Assembly: GCF_000817815.1 (NCBI RefSeq) | Contig: NZ_JPRD01000046.1 | Coordinates: 1-63,070, forward strand | Length of the DNA stretch: 63,070 bases | From: Vibrio owensii CAIM 1854 = LMG 25443 | GTDB taxonomy: Bacteria > Pseudomonadota > Gammaproteobacteria > Enterobacterales > Vibrionaceae | Direction of reading: 5' to 3' | Part shown: piece after piece, positions 58,139 to 63,070 of the stretch | How the letters are laid out: the number at the start of each line of letters is the position of its first letter | How positions within the stretch are numbered: position 1 is the first letter of the stretch | Program-made: the position numbers and the translations under genes | The notes under the pieces: model-generated | What the model saw: only the letters and a program-made list of their open reading frames with translations | Told to the model about the DNA's origin: nothing | Database searches by the model: none

Positions 58139-60892
58139 TTAAACGACTTTGGTTTTCGTCATCTCTTTGATACCAGACAAAATGAACGTCGGCAGTGAAG
58201 ACACAAGAATCACACCAAATAGGTGACCAGCACTCAATGCCTCGGTGTTAAAGATCAACTGACCAAGACCGGTGTAAATCACGCCAAGAGACAGCGTCGC
58301 CGAGACCGCGACAGCACCCAATAGGTATTTATTGGTGAACGGATTCTTACGGTATAGCGAGTTAAACGTACGCGAGTCAAACAGGTGCCATAGCTGAGCA
58401 AAAATCAGCATTGCGAACGCCATTGTTTGTGCATACTGCGCGCTTTGACCACTGCTCAGTGCCCAGTTGAACGCCAAGTAGCTCATACCGCCCAATGCCA
58501 AACCGCGTGTCACAATACGTGTACCCAGATGGTCGCTGAAGAAGCTTTCGTTACGCTTACGCGGCTTACGCTCCATCAGATCTTTCTCTTCAGGTTCTAC
58601 ACCTAATGCCAGCGCTGGCAGACCATCTGAGACTAGGTTGATCCATAGAATCATTAGCGGCGTAAGTGGTAGAATCGCCTCTGGCCCCATCATCAAGAAG
58701 GCGAACAAGATAACCGAGACTTCACCCACGTTCGCCGTCAGTGCTTGACGAATAAACTTACGCAAGTTATCGAAGATCTGACGACCTTGGCGCACGGCTT
58801 TCACGATTGTGCTGAAGTTGTCATCCAGTAGAATCAAATCGCCCGAGTCTTTGGCTACCGATGTACCGGTGATACCCATTGCAACACCGATGTCCGCACG
58901 GCGAAGAGCTGGCGCATCGTTCACGCCGTCACCTGTCATCGCTGCCACTTCATTATTGTGTTGCTGAGCTTGAACAATGCGCAGCTTGTGTTCTGGTGTT
59001 ACACGAGCAAAGACGGCAACTTCCGGACAGATTTTGCGTAGCGCTTCATCATCCATTTCATCCAGTTGTGCACCCGTAATGACCAAGTCTTTTTCACTGC
59101 GAATAATGCCGATTTCACGTGCAATTGCCGCTGCAGTAAGTGCATGGTCACCAGTGATCATCACCGTGCGAACGCCTGCGTTATAACAGCTTTCTACTGC
59201 GTCGCGAACTTCTGGACGTGGAGGGTCCATGATTCCGTACAAACCAAGTACGGTCACATCTTTTTCTAGCTCAGTAGGATCACGCTTGAGATCATCTTCA
59301 GTAAGCTCTTTATAACCTACTGCCAAAGTGCGAAGCGCTTGCTCTGCAAAGTCCTGAATTGCCGCTTCGTAGTTCGCAATCACCTCTTCTGCTGGGCTTG
59401 CTGCTAACGCTAAGCTGCCTGTCGACATCGTTGGTGCTGTAGGTAGCTCACCACCGTCGACCATAAAGCCAGAGGCATTGCGCAACACAACATCTGGCGC
59501 GCCCTTAATAGCAAGGAAGTGCTTACCATCCGGTCCTTTGACAATCACTGACGCCATCTTACGTGCAGAATCAAACGGGAACTTCTCAACGATAGAGTAA
59601 CCGCCTGTCGATAACATGTCTGATTGCTCCAGACCCGCTTTTGCCGCTGCAACAATCAATGCGCCTTCGGTTGGGTTACCACGCACAGACGAGTTATCGC
59701 CATTTTTGATGTATTCCGCATCATTACACAGGGTCGCAACCACTAAGCCTTTCATCATCTCTGGGCTTTGCTTCGCATCAACCGTGTGGCCTAGCGGCTT
59801 AAATTCACCCTCAGGGCTAAAGCCTTTGCCCGAAACTTCCCAGTAACGACCACTTGCATCGTACGCTTTCATTACCTGCATTTGGTTCTGTGTCAGCGTA
59901 CCGGTTTTATCTGAACAGATAACCGTGGTGGAACCCAGCGTCTCAATCGCAGATAGCTGTTTCGCCAATGCGTTGTTCTTCACCATACGTGTTGAGCCCA
60001 TGGTCAAAACAATTGAGATAACTGTTGGCAAACCTTCTGGAATCGCCGCTACCGACAACGAAATACCCGTGTTCAAGATCTCCAGCCAAGGCATACCGTG
60101 ATAAAGGCCAATACCACAAACCACAGCAACCACACCTAAAGCCGCGACCATCAAGGTTTTCGCGATGGTATCCATACGCTCTTGCATTGGTGTTTTGGTC
60201 TCTTCGGTGTTTGCCATCATGTCCGCAATATGGCCAACTTCGGTCTTCATGCCAGTGCTGACAACCACACCTAAGCCTGTACCAGTAGTCACAATGGTGG
60301 TCATAAAGCCCATATTACGCTGATCACCAAGGCCGACGGTTTCGTCTTCAATCACCTTAACGATTTTATCAACCGGCTCAGACTCACCAGTAAGTGCGGC
60401 TTCATCTACCGCAAGACGGTTCGCTTCAATGATGCGCACGTCCGCAGCAAGGATATCGCCCGTATTAATCTTTAGAATGTCACCCGGCACAATGTCACGT
60501 GCCAACACATCAACCCATTCGCCATTACGACGAACTTGTGCCGTTGGCGCTGCCATTTCGCGCAGCGCTTCCATGCCCTTCTGAGCTTTAAATTCTTGCC
60601 AAAATGCGATGATGGCATTGATGAAGATGATCACCGTGATGGCAATCGCATCCACAAGGTGACCAGTAAAGAAGGAAACAATCGCACCAATACCCAGAAT
60701 GAAGATCAATGGGTTCTTAAATTGGTGTAGGAATAGCTCAAGGGCAGATTTGCCTTCTTGCTCTTGTAGCTCGTTTTTGCCGTGTTCAACCTGACGCTGC
60801 TCTACTTCTTCCGAAGTCAAACCTTGCTCAGTTGATACATTAAATTGAGTCAGTGTTTCTTCAACCGACTCAGTAAACCACTTTTTAGTCAT
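58139..60892 (-). CDS. Cation-transporting P-type ATPase, P2 (Ca2+) type
   Basis: This is a 917-residue inner-membrane pump of the SERCA/PMR1 class. The start at 60892 has GGAG seven bases upstream. The signatures are TGES (about 170), the M4 site VAAIPEGLPTVISIVL, the phosphorylation site CSDKTGTLT, MTGDGVNDAPALRRADIG, and the M6 site LWINLVSDGLPALALG. The M4 and M6 residues match those that bind Ca2+ in SERCA, so calcium efflux is likely; Mn2+ cannot be excluded. The gene is monocistronic with a long AT-rich upstream region. Confidence 0.92.
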   Translation of the reverse strand: MTKKWFTESVEETLTQFNVSTEQGLTSEEVEQRQVEHGKNELQEQEGKSALELFLHQFKNPLIFILGIGAIVSFFTGHLVDAIAITVIIFINAIIAFWQEFKAQKGMEALREMAAPTAQVRRNGEWVDVLARDIVPGDILKINTGDILAADVRIIEANRLAVDEAALTGESEPVDKIVKVIEDETVGLGDQRNMGFMTTIVTTGTGLGVVVSTGMKTEVGHIADMMANTEETKTPMQERMDTIAKTLMVAALGVVAVVCGIGLYHGMPWLEILNTGISLSVAAIPEGLPTVISIVLTMGSTRMVKNNALAKQLSAIETLGSTTVICSDKTGTLTQNQMQVMKAYDASGRYWEVSGKGFSPEGEFKPLGHTVDAKQSPEMMKGLVVATLCNDAEYIKNGDNSSVRGNPTEGALIVAAAKAGLEQSDMLSTGGYSIVEKFPFDSARKMASVIVKGPDGKHFLAIKGAPDVVLRNASGFMVDGGELPTAPTMSTGSLALAASPAEEVIANYEAAIQDFAEQALRTLAVGYKELTEDDLKRDPTELEKDVTVLGLYGIMDPPRPEVRDAVESCYNAGVRTVMITGDHALTAAAIAREIGIIRSEKDLVITGAQLDEMDDEALRKICPEVAVFARVTPEHKLRIVQAQQHNNEVAAMTGDGVNDAPALRRADIGVAMGITGTSVAKDSGDLILLDDNFSTIVKAVRQGRQIFDNLRKFIRQALTANVGEVSVILFAFLMMGPEAILPLTPLMILWINLVSDGLPALALGVEPEEKDLMERKPRKRNESFFSDHLGTRIVTRGLALGGMSYLAFNWALSSGQSAQYAQTMAFAMLIFAQLWHLFDSRTFNSLYRKNPFTNKYLLGAVAVSATLSLGVIYTGLGQLIFNTEALSAGHLFGVILVSSLPTFILSGIKEMTKTKVV

Positions 60893-61561
60893 GGGGGTCT
60901 CCAAAAAGCATTCAAGCGACATCAGTACAATTTCAAACTGATAAAAAGCATTCGCTGAATAGAATTGAGTTAAATCGCCTCGCTAGTCACCGTCTCACCG
61001 TTTATTTTCATTTTGAATATTTATCAAGAATCTATTCAGTGTTATGCCAGCGAGTAAAAATAACCTACCCGAACCGATGAATACTTGTAATTAACTTTCA
61101 GATAGGCAGATAGCGAATGCGGACGAATCTTTGACCCCAATCAATCTCGATTTTATTTTGCCATACAAAAGATCAATCAAGTGTAAACAAACATGAATAA
61201 GACCCCGATTAGACTGAAAAAACACTTCATTTTTCCCGAAAAGTGTAATTTTTCTACAAGATGGTTTTATTAAGAGTGGCTAACAAGCGTGACAAAAATG
61301 CAAACTATCCGAAAAGATTTGCAAGGGAAGATAGAAAAATTGCTAATAAATAATGACCAAATTTAGCTAGTCGAAATACATCACATTCGAGTTATGCAAA
61401 TAGCATATTTATTCAACTTAACAACAAAGAGAAACCACAAGAGACATGGCTGAATACTGCATACAAATTTGATTGTGAGTAATGAGAAGCCACCAGCTAG
61501 ACGAATAGCCAGTTGGGAGAATGGGATAAGATCTAAGAGAGTGTTTTATAGCGCAGAAACG
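60893..61561. other. Gene-free AT-rich interval
   Basis: About 670 bp (825 bp to the next gene) has no coding frame I can support on either strand. It holds the promoter region of the P-type ATPase (minus strand). It also holds small hairpins: CACTT/AAGTG followed by a short T-run (about 61226-61254) and TGCAAA/TTTGCA (about 61299-61324). An unannotated small RNA is possible but not shown. Confidence 0.45.
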
Positions 61562-61591
61562 AAAAAGCCTCGCTGTATAAGCGAGGCTTTT
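61562..61591 (-). terminator. Terminator, minus-strand orientation, after the SUMF1 gene
   Basis: AAAGCCTCGC (61564-61573) and GCGAGGCTTT (61581-61590) are followed on the minus strand by a five-T run. It lies about 155 bases after the SUMF1 gene and may end its transcript. Confidence 0.8.
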
Positions 61592-61747
61592 AAAGTCGCT
61601 AAAACCATAAGTTGTCTAGCTTCAAAAACGTAACATGTTCTTTTGGTTAGCTTCAACAAAAACACAGAGGTTAAGTGCAAGAAAGTTACACAACACTAGA
61701 AGCAGTCAAAATGTGGCTTCTAAAACAGTGGCAATCACATGATCATA

Positions 61748-62575
61748 TTATTTCTCTTCAACAAGTCGAAAACCTACATATGGCTCTCGAATGTCTATAT
61801 GTCGTGACCAGTAGGAATTAGGGACTAAGTCCTGCCCCGGTAAAAACCAACCACCGCCGACAAACAAGTAAACTGCACATTCTTGGCTTCCTTTTACTCG
61901 TTTAGGTAAACATTGGTCTACCCATTCACCTACATTTCCTAGCATATCAAAAGCGCCAAATCGATTCGGAGGAAAAGAGCCTACTGGTGCCGTTTGTTTA
62001 TTACTCCAAGCAGTGCCGCAGTTACTACAGTTAGCGTTGCTGGCCTTAGGTTGTTTTCCCCAATCATAACTCTTCGACATACCTGCTCTCGCGACATACT
62101 CCCACTCAGCACGCGTAGGTAAGCGGTACTTTTTACCAAACTTGGAGTTAGCCCAATCTATATAACCCTGCACATCAGAATAACTTACATTGATAACGGG
62201 ACGGGTGCCACGCCCCCATCCCATATCATCAGGGTATTGGCAGACTTCTCCCTCTACACATGGCTCTTTTATCGGACGATTTTTATATGCCCAGCTAGAC
62301 TTAGGCTTTTGACAGCCTCCATCAGAAACACAAGCGTCCCATTGTTCCATCGTAACTTCAAATTTACCGATACGAAAAGAAGGGACTGTAATGGTGCGCA
62401 TTATAAACTCTGGTTCACTGCAAATTTTAGTGTCATCAGGACATGTATAAAGATCAACGTTACCTTTTGGAATGTCTATCATTTCTAAAATGGAATGTTG
62501 ACTCTCTGCATGCACTTTCAAAGAAATAAAAGTGATACCTACAAGCCAACAAAAAACACCAAAAATTCTTACCAC
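61748..62575 (-). CDS. Secreted SUMF1 / formylglycine-generating-enzyme-fold protein
   Basis: This is a 275-residue protein with a signal peptide (VRIFGVFCWLVGITFISLKVHA). It starts at a GTG (62573-62575) with GAGGGG five bases upstream. The SUMF1/EgtB/PvdO fold is shown by RLPTRAEWEYVARAG, DMLGNVGEWVDQC and the final YVGFRLV. It is rich in paired cysteines (about 12), fitting a disulfide-bonded periplasmic or secreted protein. The C-terminal region (GGGWFLPGQD...SYWSRH) lacks the two active-site cysteines of true formylglycine-generating enzymes, so sulfatase activation is unlikely. AT-rich surroundings and the Imm11-like neighbour suggest an accessory gene. The role is unknown. Confidence 0.85.
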   Translation of the reverse strand: MVRIFGVFCWLVGITFISLKVHAESQHSILEMIDIPKGNVDLYTCPDDTKICSEPEFIMRTITVPSFRIGKFEVTMEQWDACVSDGGCQKPKSSWAYKNRPIKEPCVEGEVCQYPDDMGWGRGTRPVINVSYSDVQGYIDWANSKFGKKYRLPTRAEWEYVARAGMSKSYDWGKQPKASNANCSNCGTAWSNKQTAPVGSFPPNRFGAFDMLGNVGEWVDQCLPKRVKGSQECAVYLFVGGGWFLPGQDLVPNSYWSRHIDIREPYVGFRLVEEK

Positions 62576-62760
62576 ATTACCCCCTCAAAAATAACTTCAA
62601 GTCGCAAGATTACGCTCAACCTTGGCAGCTCTTCATTTCGAATCAATCTTGAATAGTTTGTATGGGAAAAGCCCATGAACGAGTTTTTCACTAAGTAGAA
62701 AAGGGGCATAAATGTTTTAGCTCGTCTGCCCTATTTCCAATGACTTTCACATAAGTTCAA

Positions 62761-63051
62761 TTAAGAAGCGACAAACTGCATCCCCATTACCCAATCCGAC
62801 ACCTTTACAAATTTTAGCGTATCGACGTTGTGTTTCTTGAACGCATTTACCACTCTCTCATGGACCATTATATGCGGATAGTCCGTGCATTTAGGCATAA
62901 AGACCAAGCGCTCTTTTTCTGGTATTGCAGACAATTTATCATCATCCAGATAGTACTCAGATATTGACTGCTCTTCTTCATCTGGTTCGAAGTCATCAAT
63001 ACTGCATTTTTCAAGGTTTAAAACATCAATCTCTTCAAAAATGTTAAACAC
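62761..63051 (-). CDS. Imm11 / DUF1629-like protein fragment, possibly a pseudogene (at window edge)
   Basis: The frame encodes 96 residues. It opens WVFNIFEEIDVLNLEKC (the W codon is upstream of the GTG at 63051) and ends HIMVHERVVNAFKKHNVDTLKFVKV. This resembles the C-terminal half of Imm11/DUF1629 immunity proteins of polymorphic toxin systems, which as I recall are about twice as long. The homologous reading continues upstream as R-W but meets an in-frame TGA at 63058-63060. Either a GTG-started short protein or a disrupted gene is possible; the upstream part is outside the window. Confidence 0.5.
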   Translation of the reverse strand: MFNIFEEIDVLNLEKCSIDDFEPDEEEQSISEYYLDDDKLSAIPEKERLVFMPKCTDYPHIMVHERVVNAFKKHNVDTLKFVKVSDWVMGMQFVAS

Positions 63052-63070
63052 CCAGCGTCATAGTTGATGA

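Noticed and set aside
1..63070. CRISPR array, tRNA, rRNA, insertion sequence or prophage
   Set aside because: No regularly spaced repeats, cloverleaf sequences, transposase or phage-like genes were seen.

Overview
The window reads as part of the larger chromosome of a marine Vibrio, most likely of the Harveyi/parahaemolyticus group. Supporting signs are the protein sequences themselves, the order kdsB-ycaR-lpxK-msbA-comEC, lolCDE, PilZ-mfd-csiV, hinT-lpoB-thiK-ycfP-ndh, and a stand-alone DUF1887 CARF protein beside a chemoreceptor. From memory this order resembles V. cholerae VC1859-VC1899. Most genes look like core genome. No tRNA, rRNA, insertion sequence, prophage or CRISPR array was seen.

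Layout. 1-5.3 kb: a type I secretion operon (ABC exporter C-terminus, HlyD adaptor) followed by a cyclic-di-GMP (GEMM-I) riboswitch and a 950-residue RTX/DUF4114 secreted protein, probably a biofilm-matrix protein. 5.3-8.4 kb: a four-gene arginine/basic amino acid importer (minus strand). 8.7-10.1 kb: an orphan glycine-rich lipoprotein. 10.4-16.8 kb: an anaerobic block with an FNR-type promoter, a structured leader, a DUF3360 membrane protein, pflB with its own unusual leader, an LpxR-like lipid A deacylase, then pflA. 16.9-23.6 kb: a membrane protein, YfbU, and the stress module PrkA(YeaG)-YeaH-SpoVR.

23.6-33.5 kb: envelope biogenesis on the minus strand. It covers Kdo activation (kdsB), ycaR, lipid A 4'-kinase (lpxK), lipid A flippase (msbA), the competence channel comEC, and the lipoprotein exporter lolCDE. 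A DUF2062 gene diverges from comEC with start codons 9 bp apart. 33.7-39.2 kb: a degenerate PilZ protein, mfd, csiV and an acetyltransferase. 39.2-45.5 kb: ndh (FNR box upstream), ycfP, thiK, lpoB, ycfL, a TPR-like lipoprotein and hinT. 45.7-50 kb: a chemoreceptor, the CARF-nuclease and udp (class II CRP promoter).

50.2-61 kb: zntA with a textbook MerR/ZntR promoter, a MATE exporter, a CBS-pair protein, a FAD dehydrogenase, fdxA, a SPOUT RNA methyltransferase and a Ca2+-type P-ATPase. 61-63 kb: a gene-poor, AT-rich stretch followed by a secreted SUMF1-fold protein and a fragment of an Imm11-like immunity protein with an in-frame stop. This looks like the edge of an accessory region.

The observations most worth follow-up are the stand-alone CARF/PD-(D/E)xK protein with a diverged ligand loop, the c-di-GMP riboswitch with a visible Shine-Dalgarno-sequestering hairpin, the two structured leaders before DUF3360 and pflB, and the SUMF1/Imm11 edge. 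All database-level statements are from memory; nothing was searched.
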